Below are positions 51,217 to 59,659 of a stretch of 64,000 nt of DNA, piece after piece; within the stretch, counting starts at the first letter, position 1; each line of letters opens with the position of its first letter. Source of the stretch: Cupriavidus sp. P-10 (GTDB taxonomy: Bacteria; Pseudomonadota; Gammaproteobacteria; Burkholderiales; Burkholderiaceae); NCBI RefSeq assembly GCF_003402535.2, contig NZ_AP025172.1, forward strand, positions 1,488,001-1,552,000, read 5' to 3'. The position numbers and the translations under genes are program-made. Under the pieces are notes generated by a model. It did not search any database, was not told the origin of the DNA, and saw only the letters and a program-made list of their open reading frames with translations.

Positions 51217-51948
51217 ATGCCCAAGACCCGAGAACGCGCAGAAGCCGACCCGCAAACGGCGGATGGCTCTGTTGACCGTAAGACGCTTCTGAGCGAAACG
51301 CTGCGGCGACGCATTGTCAGCATGGAGCTGGCTCCCGGCGCCGTTGTGGACGAACTGGCACTAAGCGAAGAATTCGGGCTATCCAGGCCGCCGGTACGCG
51401 AACTCATGAGGCAGATGGCGGCCGAGGGATACATCGAACTAGAAGCCAATCGGGCTGCTCGCGTGTCCTCGATGAACCATCAGTCGCTGCGGAATTTCTT
51501 TCTCGCTGCACCGCTGATATACGTTGCGACAACGCAGCTTGCGGCCTCAAATGCCACGGCCAAGGAAATCGATGAGCTGAAAGCTATCCAGGCCAAGTTC
51601 CGTGAAGCGATCGAGAACAACGATGTCGACAATCGCGTCTTATTCAACGACCAGTTTCACCTGCAGATCGGGAAAATGGCGCACAACCCCTATCTGATGC
51701 CCAGCCTGCGCCGCGTTCTGATAGACCACGCCCGGCTGGGAAAGCTCTTCTACCGGCATCCAACTTCGGCAGACCTGCACCCGGAGATGAACAAGGCGGC
51801 GGACCAGCATGACGAAATCATCAGCGCCATCGAGCGACATGATGCCGGCGCTGCGGGGGAAATCGTGCGGGCTCATATGGATTTGTCGCGCCGACGAATG
51901 ACTGAATATGTCGCACCGCCCGCCATGGACGTACCGTTGACGGCCTAG
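51217..51948 (+). CDS. GntR-family (FadR/FCD subfamily) regulator
   Basis: 243 aa from the ATG at 51217 (MPKTRERAEADPQ). The N-terminal winged helix LALSEEFGLSRPPVRELMRQMAAEGYIE is followed by an all-helical FCD domain with metal or ligand residues in NDQFHLQIGKMAHNPYLM and HDEIISAIERHDAGAAGEIVRAHM. It is divergent from the amine oxidase operon and is its probable repressor. Two identical palindromes bracket the shared control region. Confidence 0.92.
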   Translation: MPKTRERAEADPQTADGSVDRKTLLSETLRRRIVSMELAPGAVVDELALSEEFGLSRPPVRELMRQMAAEGYIELEANRAARVSSMNHQSLRNFFLAAPLIYVATTQLAASNATAKEIDELKAIQAKFREAIENNDVDNRVLFNDQFHLQIGKMAHNPYLMPSLRRVLIDHARLGKLFYRHPTSADLHPEMNKAADQHDEIISAIERHDAGAAGEIVRAHMDLSRRRMTEYVAPPAMDVPLTA

Positions 51949-52054
51949 CTCAGAAGTAGTGCGCGGCAAATTCCGATGGTTCCAACTGGCACATGAAAGT
52001 GGCGCCCCTTCACGAACACAAGCTATATTCGGCGAAACACAATCGTGAGCGAGA

Positions 52055-52975
52055 ATGGAACTCAGGCAATTGCGCTATTTCGTCGCCGTCGTAGAGTTGG
52101 GAAGCTTGTCCAAAGCCGCAGACGCAGTTCATATCTCGCAGTCGGCATTGAGTCTCCAGATCGCAAGACTGGAGGACGAACTTGACACACAACTCTTGAG
52201 CCGTAGTTCTCGCGGGGTGCTCCCCACCGAAGCCGGAATAGAATTCTGCCGGCGCGCGCGCGCAGTGCTGCAGCAGATCAGTCAAATGAAAGAGAAGGCG
52301 CCGCAAAGCGCCACCGGACTGCGAGGCACCGTGACCATTGGCCTGCCCGCAAGTGTCGCGCAAGCGATTTCGGTCGAGTTCATCAAGCGCGTCAAGGCGC
52401 TATACCCGGCTGTCACCCCCTGCATATTTGAATACCCAAGCTCGTACCTGGCTGAGCTTTTGGTTAACCATCGCCTGGACCAGGCACTCCTCTTCATGGA
52501 GGACCTGGCTCGAGGCATTGAGGCGATTCCGCTTTTGATCGAGGACTTCTACCTGGTTGGTATCCCAGTGGAGGATCCGAGCGAGGCACAGGCCCTCACA
52601 CTCATCCAGGATCACCCGATGGTCATGCCAGCGCTACCGAATAATGTCAGGACAATCGTGGAGGACGCTTGCCGTGCCGCAGGCATCCGCCCGAATATTG
52701 TCGCCGAGGGTTCCAATCCACAGACATTGCTGAGACTGGTGAGGGCCGGAGTGGGAGGCACGGTGCTCCCGCTGTCGGCCCTGTTGCCAACCGACATCGA
52801 ATGCACACCGGCAATTCATATCGATCCTCCCCTGTGCCGAAAGCTCGCCCTCTGCAGAGCAGTGGACGTACCTCAGGAACCGCTGCAACTTGCCATCCGC
52901 GACCTGGTAGTCGAGGTAATAGATAACCTCGTTGCGCGTGGCGACTGGCCCGGGGTCAGGCGATTTGCACCGTAA
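52055..52975 (+). CDS. LysR-family regulator (Nac/Cbl-like group)
   Basis: 306 aa, beginning MELRQLRYFVAVVELGSLSKAADAVHISQSALSLQIARLEDELDTQLL, which is canonical. The ligand domain (RGTVTIGLPASVAQ onward) is complete. Its last 20 bp overlap the convergent CoA-transferase gene, whose stop is at 52956. It may regulate that operon, although the usual divergent layout is absent. Confidence 0.92.
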   Translation: MELRQLRYFVAVVELGSLSKAADAVHISQSALSLQIARLEDELDTQLLSRSSRGVLPTEAGIEFCRRARAVLQQISQMKEKAPQSATGLRGTVTIGLPASVAQAISVEFIKRVKALYPAVTPCIFEYPSSYLAELLVNHRLDQALLFMEDLARGIEAIPLLIEDFYLVGIPVEDPSEAQALTLIQDHPMVMPALPNNVRTIVEDACRAAGIRPNIVAEGSNPQTLLRLVRAGVGGTVLPLSALLPTDIECTPAIHIDPPLCRKLALCRAVDVPQEPLQLAIRDLVVEVIDNLVARGDWPGVRRFAP

Positions 52976-54245
52976 ATGCCTCAGCGCCGCCGCTCGCCTG
53001 ATCTGGCAGCGCCGAAGAGCCCTCATAGCCCAGGCACACGCCTGCGGAGCATAGGGATGTATAGTCTTCTGGCCCTACTCCGATTGTGCTCAGCAACTCC
53101 CTGGTGTGTTCGCCAAGGAACGGCGCGGCGGTGCGCGCAGGTTTATTCTCCCCATTGAAATGCAGCGGCAGGCCAATCGCCTGTGCGGTACCGCCATTGG
53201 CGTTATCGACGTCAATCACCATGCCAACCGCTCGTGTTTGTGCATGGTTCAAAGCTTCGTCGACCGTCTGCACGGGGCCAACCGGAACACCAGCGACTAT
53301 GAATGCATGCTCCCACGCCGCACGGGTACGCATGGCAAGGACGCTGTTGAGCGCGCTCTCCAATGCGGCCCGATTCTCCAGGCGGGACTTCGGCGTCGCA
53401 AAGCGGACGTCATTTTCCCATTCCGGCCTCTCCAGAACCTTGCAAATCTTCCTCCAGTTCGTGTCGTTGCCTCCGCCTATGGCCAGGTCGCCATCGGCGC
53501 ACCGATAGGTTTGGTAGGGAGCAATGATCGGATGCGCCGTGCCCAATCGCTCCGGTAGTTTCCCCGCCGAGAAAAACAGGGCAGCGTACCAATACAGTTG
53601 TTGCACGGATACCTGCAGGAGCGACGTCTGAACCCATTGACCCTCCCCTGTCCTTAGTCGGTGAACATACGCAGCGAGCGCGCCGAGGGCCGCCATGACG
53701 CCGGCATTGATGTCCGCGATGGGCACGCCTGGCTTAACTGGCGGCCGATCCGCCTCCCCCGTGACACTGATCAGGCCAGAAAACGCCTGCAGCACGAGGT
53801 CGAACCCTCCATGATCCGCCATGGGTCCTTTGGGCCCGTACCCGCTCACCGATACACAGATAAGCCGTGGATTTTCCTTGCGCAAGACATCCGGCCCCAA
53901 ACCAAGACGTTGAAGCGTGCCAGGGCGGAAATTTTCCGTCAGGATGTCGGCGTCCTTCACCAGCCTGAGCAAGAGCATCCGCCCCTCTTCGGTACGGATG
54001 TCGATCGCGACGGATTTCTTGCCGCGGTTGATCATCTGAAAGGACGCCGGCATTTCGTTGGGCGTGCCGGAGTTATTGAAGGCCCGAGCGTCATCGCCAC
54101 CCGAGATCTTTTCGATCTTGATGACTTCCGCACCCAGATCGGCCAGCATCAGGCCGCAGATTGGGCCAGCCATAATCTGGGATAACTCGAGAACCCGAAC
54201 GCCCTCGAGTGGACGCTGCGCTGTCAAGTGAAGTTGATCCATCAT
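52956..54245 (-). CDS. CaiB/BaiF family CoA-transferase with Gln at the nucleophile position
   Basis: 429 aa. The N-terminal block LEGVRVLELSQIMAGPICGLMLADLGAEVIKIEK and INRGKKSVAIDIRTEEG are standard. The nucleophile region reads QWVQTSLLQVSVQQL, so the Asp of formyl-CoA transferase is a Gln here; a recognisable subgroup shows this. The start ATG overlaps the hydratase stop (ATGATG). The C-terminal 30 residues are a loose extension. It activates a carboxylate for the enoyl-CoA hydratase upstream. Confidence 0.88.
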   Translation of the reverse strand: MMDQLHLTAQRPLEGVRVLELSQIMAGPICGLMLADLGAEVIKIEKISGGDDARAFNNSGTPNEMPASFQMINRGKKSVAIDIRTEEGRMLLLRLVKDADILTENFRPGTLQRLGLGPDVLRKENPRLICVSVSGYGPKGPMADHGGFDLVLQAFSGLISVTGEADRPPVKPGVPIADINAGVMAALGALAAYVHRLRTGEGQWVQTSLLQVSVQQLYWYAALFFSAGKLPERLGTAHPIIAPYQTYRCADGDLAIGGGNDTNWRKICKVLERPEWENDVRFATPKSRLENRAALESALNSVLAMRTRAAWEHAFIVAGVPVGPVQTVDEALNHAQTRAVGMVIDVDNANGGTAQAIGLPLHFNGENKPARTAAPFLGEHTRELLSTIGVGPEDYTSLCSAGVCLGYEGSSALPDQASGGAEAFTVQIA

Positions 54246-55042
54246 GCACCCTTGAAGTTGGGAATGCGCTTCTCGGCCCAGGAAGCAAGCCCCTCGCGCA
54301 GATCCTGGCTCCCGAGGCTTAGCTCAAAGCCTCCGCGGGCAAACTCGTCGTCATACTCCTGGCGCGCCACTGCATTGAGTACCTGCTTCATACGCGCAGA
54401 TACCGTAGGAGCCTGGGCGAGAATCTTGTCGACGAGTGTGTTCACCGCGTGATCCAGCCGGGCACTTTCATGTACCTCGTCGAGGTAGCCGATTGCCAGC
54501 ATTTCGGCATGGCTGATGGTGCTCGAGGTCAGAAATAGCTTCTTGGCAGCGCCGAGCCCGAGTCGGCTTACCCAACGACGAAGGCCATGCGGATAGTAGT
54601 GAAGTCCCAGCTTGGCTGCTGGCATGAACATCTGGACGCCAATCCTGCCATAGCGGAAATCGCAGGACATAACGAGGTCTGTAGCTCCGCCGTAGACGGG
54701 CCCATTCACCTTTGCGATAGTGATCGGGCGAAGGCTCTCCAGTCGATCCGTGAGTGCCTCGAACTGTCGCGCTCCATCGCCGGAGCCACGCAGCACGCCG
54801 AGATGAAACCCTGAGCTGAAGGCCTTTTCGGAGCCGGAGAACACCACAACTCGTACCGCCGGATCCGCTTCGATGCGGTCAAAGTGTCGATTCAACTCGA
54901 CAATGTCTTCCGGCTGGACTCGGTTGTGGACGTCCGGGCGGCGAAAGCAAATCTCCGCCCTGGGCCCGAGAATCTCCAACGACGGCAGGCTACCAGTCGA
55001 CTCAACGTTCGCCTCAACGGCCATGGCACTAGCATTCGACAT
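54242..55042 (-). CDS. Enoyl-CoA hydratase/isomerase (crotonase) family
   Basis: 266 aa from the ATG at 55042; a GTG at 55045 is also possible. The oxyanion hole is built by FSGSEKAFSSGFHLG and VNGPVYGGATDLVMSCDFRYG. At the usual catalytic Glu position it has PAAKLGLHYYPHG, with no Glu, which suggests an isomerase, decarboxylase or hydrolase variant. It is coupled to the CoA-transferase downstream and follows the Bug gene by 18 bp. Confidence 0.88.
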   Translation of the reverse strand: MSNASAMAVEANVESTGSLPSLEILGPRAEICFRRPDVHNRVQPEDIVELNRHFDRIEADPAVRVVVFSGSEKAFSSGFHLGVLRGSGDGARQFEALTDRLESLRPITIAKVNGPVYGGATDLVMSCDFRYGRIGVQMFMPAAKLGLHYYPHGLRRWVSRLGLGAAKKLFLTSSTISHAEMLAIGYLDEVHESARLDHAVNTLVDKILAQAPTVSARMKQVLNAVARQEYDDEFARGGFELSLGSQDLREGLASWAEKRIPNFKGA

Positions 55043-55060
55043 CACTATCCCCTTCCTGGT

Positions 55061-56038
55061 TTAGTTTGCCCGCAGTCCTGCACTGCGAACAAGTTGAGTC
55101 GATACGGCGTAGTCCGCATCGATGAAGGCTTTCACGGCTGTCGTTTCGATGGGATCAACCTCCCCGCCGAGCTCCGTAATCTTGCGCTTGACTTCCCTGT
55201 CGGCGAGGGCCTCACTGGTTGCCTTGTTGAGACGGTTGACCACCTCGGGTGACGTGCCCTTGGGGGCAAACAGTGCCAGCCAGGTCAGATGCTCGTACTC
55301 CGGCATCCCTGTCTCCGATGCAGCCGGAATGCTTTCCGCGCCTGGCCAACGGTGCTTTGATGTCACCGCGAGCGCTCTGACCTTGCCCGCCTTGATGAGG
55401 GGTCTGGCTGCAACCAGCGTGGCGACCGCGACCGGAATCTGGCCTCCGGCGACATCGCTCAATGAAGGCCCGGATCCTCGGTAAGGCGCGTGAACGAGCC
55501 TGATTCCCGCCGCACGCGCAAACAGCTCGCCTGCGATATGGCTTGGCGTTCCAATGCCTGCGCTGCCGTACGCTATCGTGTCCGGGCGAGCCTTTGCGGC
55601 GTCAATGAGCGCTTGCAGCGAAGTGTAGGGAGAGTTCGCTGGGACTACGATCACGGAGGGCCCGCGCATGAGGATGGCCACCGGCTTCAGATCATCGATC
55701 TTGTAGCCGGCATCCGCATAGAGGGTCGGGTTTATCGTATGATTGTTCGACGAAACCAGCAGCGACGCACCGTCAGGAGCAGAGCGCGCAATGGTTTGCG
55801 TTGCGAGATTCCCTCCCGCTCCAGGCTTGTTCTCTACGATCACTGGCCGTCCCAATTGTCCGGTCAGCTTTGCCGCCACCAACCTGGCAACGGCATCCCC
55901 ACTACCCCCCGGTGCAACGATCACCACCAGCTTCATTGGCGTGTCATGCGCATCCGCACGTGCCCCATGCATAGTTGTCGCCAGCAGGATGCTGGTGATC
56001 GTGGAGGCGAGGCTCCGGCAGAATCGAGTACGGTGCAT
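55061..56038 (-). CDS. Bug/TctC-family periplasmic solute-binding protein
   Basis: 325 aa (MHRTRFCRSLASTITSILLA signal, cleavage near GARADA). The Bug markers are MKLVVIVAPGGSGDAVARLVA, NKPGAGGNLATQTIA and LVHAPYRGSGPSLSDVAGGQ. It heads the Bug/hydratase/CoA-transferase operon, AGGAGA upstream. Its ligand is probably the acid that the CoA-transferase activates. Confidence 0.92.
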   Translation of the reverse strand: MHRTRFCRSLASTITSILLATTMHGARADAHDTPMKLVVIVAPGGSGDAVARLVAAKLTGQLGRPVIVENKPGAGGNLATQTIARSAPDGASLLVSSNNHTINPTLYADAGYKIDDLKPVAILMRGPSVIVVPANSPYTSLQALIDAAKARPDTIAYGSAGIGTPSHIAGELFARAAGIRLVHAPYRGSGPSLSDVAGGQIPVAVATLVAARPLIKAGKVRALAVTSKHRWPGAESIPAASETGMPEYEHLTWLALFAPKGTSPEVVNRLNKATSEALADREVKRKITELGGEVDPIETTAVKAFIDADYAVSTQLVRSAGLRAN

Positions 56039-56360
56039 GTTGTCTCCTGACTATCTGGCTCTAACGGCCCGATGAGTGACTACTCTATGAATGCCGCACG
56101 TTTTCCACAATTAGCGATTCAAGCTGCCGGTATCTCGAAAACTCATGGCTTCAGATCAGGGCGGTCCTGGCCCGCCACGCTTCGTCGAATTCAGCAGACG
56201 AGCGTCCAGGGATTGATTCAGCGTCCCGATCACAGCCTCGCCCACCCGAGGCGAACGCACGCCCGTATGCAGGTAGCAAATGCCGGGAAAGGTCGGGCCT
56301 TCGGGGGGGAATGAGCAGCTGAGCGGGGCGCCGCTTGGTGCGCGTGGCTGGAACGCGTGC

Positions 56361-56394
56361 CAGACCTCGGTCTGAAGGCGATCGGTTCAGACCG
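56361..56394. repeat. Three-arm inverted repeat after the second RraA gene
   Basis: CGGTCTGAA (56368-56376) and TTCAGACCG (56386-56394) form a perfect 9-bp stem with a 9-nt loop. A further CAGACC at 56361-56366 can pair with the same GGTCTG, so two alternative hairpins are possible. It lies 15 bp after the stop at 56409. The remaining 56039-56408 gap shows no gene. Confidence 0.5.
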
Positions 56395-56408
56395 GTTACG
56401 TCCTGGAA

Positions 56409-56909
56409 CTAGAAGCCTGGGTCGATTTCAGTCTTCGACAGGAGAATGCCGTCGGCGTCGCAATAGGCGTAGAAGCCCGGCGTGAAAACGATTCCGGCAA
56501 TAGTGAGGGCGATGTTGCACTGTCCGCCGCCCTGAAAGCCCCCCCGGATCGGGACGGCGCCCATTGCCAGGACACCGAAATCCATACCCGCGAGTGCTTC
56601 ACAATCCCGGATCGCGCCATTGACTATGACGCCGGTCCATCCATTGTTCAGTCCCAGTTGGGCCATCTTGTCGCCCAGGACCGCAACCCTGCGAGAGCCG
56701 CCCGCGTCAACCACGAGCACCTTGCCGTGGCCCGGCTCCGCGAGGCGAGACCGAAGCAGCTTGGCATCCTCGAAGCACTGGAGGGTTTCGATTCTTCCGT
56801 AGAATCCGGCCCTCCCTCCATAGCTTGAGAAGGGACTCTCGAAGCCGCATACGAGGTCCGGATACTGGTCCGCCATGTCGCTTGTGAATGATGAGCTGAC
56901 TTGCTTCAT
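56409..56909 (-). CDS. RraA-family protein (HMG/CHA aldolase or regulator of RNase E)
   Basis: 166 aa, starting MKQVSSSFTSDMADQYPDLV. The length and the blocks FSSYGGRAGFYGRIETLQCFEDAKLL, VVDAGGSRRVAVLGDKMAQL, VIVNGAIRDCEALAGMDFGV and FYAYCDADGILLS are those of the short RraA class. Members are annotated as RNase E inhibitor RraA or as 4-hydroxy-4-methyl-2-oxoglutarate aldolase; the Arg-Asp pair supports aldolase potential. It is monocistronic or loosely linked to the Bug operon 370 bp away. Confidence 0.88.
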   Translation of the reverse strand: MKQVSSSFTSDMADQYPDLVCGFESPFSSYGGRAGFYGRIETLQCFEDAKLLRSRLAEPGHGKVLVVDAGGSRRVAVLGDKMAQLGLNNGWTGVIVNGAIRDCEALAGMDFGVLAMGAVPIRGGFQGGGQCNIALTIAGIVFTPGFYAYCDADGILLSKTEIDPGF

Positions 56910-57274
56910 GGTTGGGTAGGGCTTGTCGAAGGCTATGCGACGGAGTGTAGTGCCCCCTCTGGTCGATCGAAGAGTGCTAAATCGACGGATCGGCTATCTC
57001 ACTCTGGCATATCGTCCCCAGGTGGTGTGCGAAGCGCCTCGATAACCGTGGAAATCACACCCAGCCGCGGCCGCTTTATGGGGCACAAGAAAAGTGCCGG
57101 ATCATGACCGACTTCAGAACGAGCAGACGCAAATGCAGCTTCAGTATGCGCGCGACGTGCGCATTCGGAATAGTGTGCGCTCCGATATCTATACTGCGAG
57201 GCTCGCCTCTGCGTTTTGAAGACTGACAGCGTTAGTTTGCCCGCGTCGAGCCATTCGACGACCGAGGTCCGTCG
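56910..57274. other. 365-bp stretch without a convincing gene
   Basis: It lies between the RraA start and the sigma-factor stop. A short frame near 57100-57225 ends LQYARDVRIRNSVRSDIY-like and could be a protein stub, but I recognise no family. No promoter or hairpin stands out. Confidence 0.4.
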
Positions 57275-58000
57275 TCAATGCGGCGTGAGCAGTCCGCGCA
57301 CGTCGAGTTGCCCAAGCACGTGGCTGACCACGGCATCGCAGCGAGACCCTGCGAACTGGAAGGTCCCGTGCAGGTAGGGCGCCGCCTGCTCGGCAAGGAT
57401 GGCGCGCAGCATCATGCGCGCGCGCAGGAAGCGGGTCTTCACCACGTCGCCGCTCACGCCAAGGCAGAATGCCGCTTCGTCGACGCTCATGTCCTCGACC
57501 GCGCGCAGCATGAATACACTGCGGTACATCGCTGGCAGCCGCTCGATCGCGGCTTGCAGGATGTCGCGCATCTGGCCGCGTTCTGCCATCGCGTCGGGTC
57601 GTTCGCTGTCTGCGCTGCCCATTGCCATCAGTGTCTCCTGCCAGGAATCCGCGCCTTCTTCTTCACTCTGTTTCATCGGCACGAAACGCCCCCTGGTGCG
57701 CTGAGCGCTCAACGCCGTGTTGATGGCGATGCGCACCAGCCAGGTGCTCAAAGCGGCGTCGCCCCGAAACGTGTCCAGGCTGGTGAATGCCCGCAGGTAG
57801 GTCTCCTGGACGATGTCCTGGGCTTCGGCGTCGTCCGCCACCACGCCGCGCGCCGCACGGAACAGAAGGCGATTGTTGAGGCGCATGATGACCGCGAACG
57901 CGTCGGCGCTTCCCGCCCGCGCACTTGCCACCAGGTCGGCATCGGGCCGGGGATCGGCCATTAGCGGCGGGGGACGCAGGTCGATCCGGTCATTTGGCAT
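57275..58000 (-). CDS. ECF-type RNA polymerase sigma factor with C-terminal extension
   Basis: 241 aa from the ATG at 58000, with GGAGG upstream. Sigma region 2 (LLFRAARGVVADDAEAQDIVQETYLRAF, then STWLVRIAIN) and region 4 (LPAMYRSVFMLRAVEDMSVDEAAFCLGVSGDVVKTRFLRARMML) are clear. About 35 extra residues follow, with AGSRCDAVVSHVLGQL, a tail shared by ECF groups that are linked to heme enzymes. No anti-sigma gene is adjacent. It is divergent from a di-heme cytochrome gene and shares near-identical promoters with it, so it should drive both genes. Confidence 0.92.
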   Translation of the reverse strand: MPNDRIDLRPPPLMADPRPDADLVASARAGSADAFAVIMRLNNRLLFRAARGVVADDAEAQDIVQETYLRAFTSLDTFRGDAALSTWLVRIAINTALSAQRTRGRFVPMKQSEEEGADSWQETLMAMGSADSERPDAMAERGQMRDILQAAIERLPAMYRSVFMLRAVEDMSVDEAAFCLGVSGDVVKTRFLRARMMLRAILAEQAAPYLHGTFQFAGSRCDAVVSHVLGQLDVRGLLTPH

Positions 58001-58085
58001 CGTGGGGTTCCTCCTCCCTTCCCGTTCCTTCTTGTCGTGGCTATTGCGCCGCTTCCCTGTCCGCTTCGCATACGTTCCGCGTCCA

Positions 58086-58115
58086 TTAGACGCATGGAGC
58101 CGCGCAAAGGTGACA
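58086..58115 (-). promoter_or_regulatory. ECF sigma-dependent promoter of the sigma gene
   Basis: On the minus strand, -35 TGTCACC (58109-58115), a 16-nt spacer and -10 CGTCTAA (58086-58092). It lies 86 bp upstream of the sigma start codon at 58000. It is the mirror of the promoter at 58183-58212. Confidence 0.85.
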
Positions 58116-58182
58116 GGCAAGGCCACCCTGTCTTTGACAATAGTCCGCTGCCTGCCTTTCGACACGCTCGCCCGGTGCGGCT

Positions 58183-58212
58183 TGTCACCTTCGCGCTGGC
58201 TCCTGCGTCTAA
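58183..58212 (+). promoter_or_regulatory. ECF sigma-dependent promoter of the cytochrome gene
   Basis: -35 TGTCACC (58183-58189), a 16-nt spacer and -10 CGTCTAA (58206-58212), identical to the divergent promoter. The cytochrome start codon at 58272 is 60 bp downstream. Confidence 0.85.
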
Positions 58213-58271
58213 TGACAGTGAGCCGCTGCCCGGCTGTCCGGCGCTGCGAGACCCAACCACCGGGAGGAGTC

Positions 58272-59579
58272 ATGAAAATGAAGCCGCATCCGTCCAGCCC
58301 CGCGCCTCGCGCGGCGGCAACGGCGACCGGGCGCCCTATTCAACGGATGCGCGGGGCATCCCGATACTGGCAACTGCTGACCGTCCTGGCAACAGGCGCC
58401 GCGATCACTGCAATCACTGGGTGCGGCGGCTCCTCCGGCGATTCCGCCCCGGCCAGCAATGACGCGGCGAGGCAGGCGGCACTCGTCGAGCAGGGCAAGC
58501 AGATTTTCCGCTTCGATACGTTCGGCGATGAAGCGCATTGGACCGATACGCTGAAGATGCATGAGGTCATCAGCACCATGGTCGACCCCGTGACCGCGCT
58601 GTCCGTCGGGTTGAAGGTGGATGCCGAAGCCTTGCCGGCAGCGGTCGCAGACGGCATCGCCAACGGCACGGTCGACCTGAACAGCCCGGCCACCACGGTG
58701 GCGCTGCTGAAGCTGAACGCGGTCGTCGGCGTCCAGGGCACGGTGCAAACGGTGAATGGAGTCGACAAGCTGGTTCGCGTCGGCATTACCTGCGCGCTGT
58801 GTCATTCCACCGTCGACAATTCGTTCGCACCGGGCATCGGCAAGCGCCTGGACGGATGGCCCAATCGCGACCTCAATCCGGGCGCCATCATCGCGTTGTC
58901 GCCTGCCGTCGATGCTGCCAACAAAGCCGTGCTCAATGCCTGGGGCGCAGGCAAGTTCGATCCGAGGAACAATGTCGACGGACTCAGCAAGCCCGTGGTG
59001 ATTCCGCCCGCCTACGGCCTGGACGGCATCCATCGCATTACCGTCACCGGCGACGGCGAAGAGATCGCCTACTGGAACCGCTATGTCGCCGTGGTCGAAA
59101 TGGGCGGCCTCGGCACCTTCACCGAGCCCCGGCTGAACCTGTCGATCACGCATGGCACGGAAGATCTGGTCACCAGCAAGCTGCCGGCCCTGCAAGCCTA
59201 CCAGCTGTCCCTGAAAGCACCGGCGCCGCCCGCCGGCAGCTTCGACGCCGTGGCGGCCCAGCGAGGCAGGCTGGTATTCGAAGGCGCCGGCCGCTGCGCC
59301 ACCTGCCATAGCGGCGCACTGTTTACCGACGCCAATGCGCGCCTGCACCCGCCAGGCGACTCGATGGTCGAACCGGAATCGCCCAGCTATGCCTCACGTT
59401 CGGCAAGCAAGCAGTATCGAACCAGTCCGCTCAGGGGTGTGTGGCAGCATCCGCCCTACTTCCATGACGGGTCGGCTGCAACGCTGGAGGACGTTGCTCA
59501 GACCTATAACACCAGGCAAGGGCTGGGGTTGACCGCTGAGCAGATTGCGGATCTGGCGGAGTATCTGAAGTCGTTGTAG
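58272..59579 (+). CDS. Di-heme c-type cytochrome lipoprotein (cytochrome c peroxidase-like)
   Basis: 435 aa from the ATG at 58272 with GGGAGGAG upstream. A long signal region ends in the lipobox AITGC, followed by a Ser/Gly linker, so the protein should be lipid-anchored in the cell envelope. Two heme c sites are present, CALCH and CATCH. Near the C-terminus TSPLRGVWQHPPYFHDGSAATLEDV matches the bacterial CCP/MauG group. Peroxide reduction or electron transfer is likely. Expression should depend on the divergent ECF sigma factor. Confidence 0.9.
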   Translation: MKMKPHPSSPAPRAAATATGRPIQRMRGASRYWQLLTVLATGAAITAITGCGGSSGDSAPASNDAARQAALVEQGKQIFRFDTFGDEAHWTDTLKMHEVISTMVDPVTALSVGLKVDAEALPAAVADGIANGTVDLNSPATTVALLKLNAVVGVQGTVQTVNGVDKLVRVGITCALCHSTVDNSFAPGIGKRLDGWPNRDLNPGAIIALSPAVDAANKAVLNAWGAGKFDPRNNVDGLSKPVVIPPAYGLDGIHRITVTGDGEEIAYWNRYVAVVEMGGLGTFTEPRLNLSITHGTEDLVTSKLPALQAYQLSLKAPAPPAGSFDAVAAQRGRLVFEGAGRCATCHSGALFTDANARLHPPGDSMVEPESPSYASRSASKQYRTSPLRGVWQHPPYFHDGSAATLEDVAQTYNTRQGLGLTAEQIADLAEYLKSL

Positions 59580-59659
59580 GCGCGGCTGCTGTGAATGACG
59601 CGTTTTCCGCGCAGGGTGCCGCCAGTGGAGCGGCACCGGATCGGCTTGGGAACGGGGCG

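Noticed and set aside
57100..57225. Possible C-terminal stub of a protein before the sigma factor gene
   Set aside because: The short frame matches no family I know and has no upstream portion or ribosome site.
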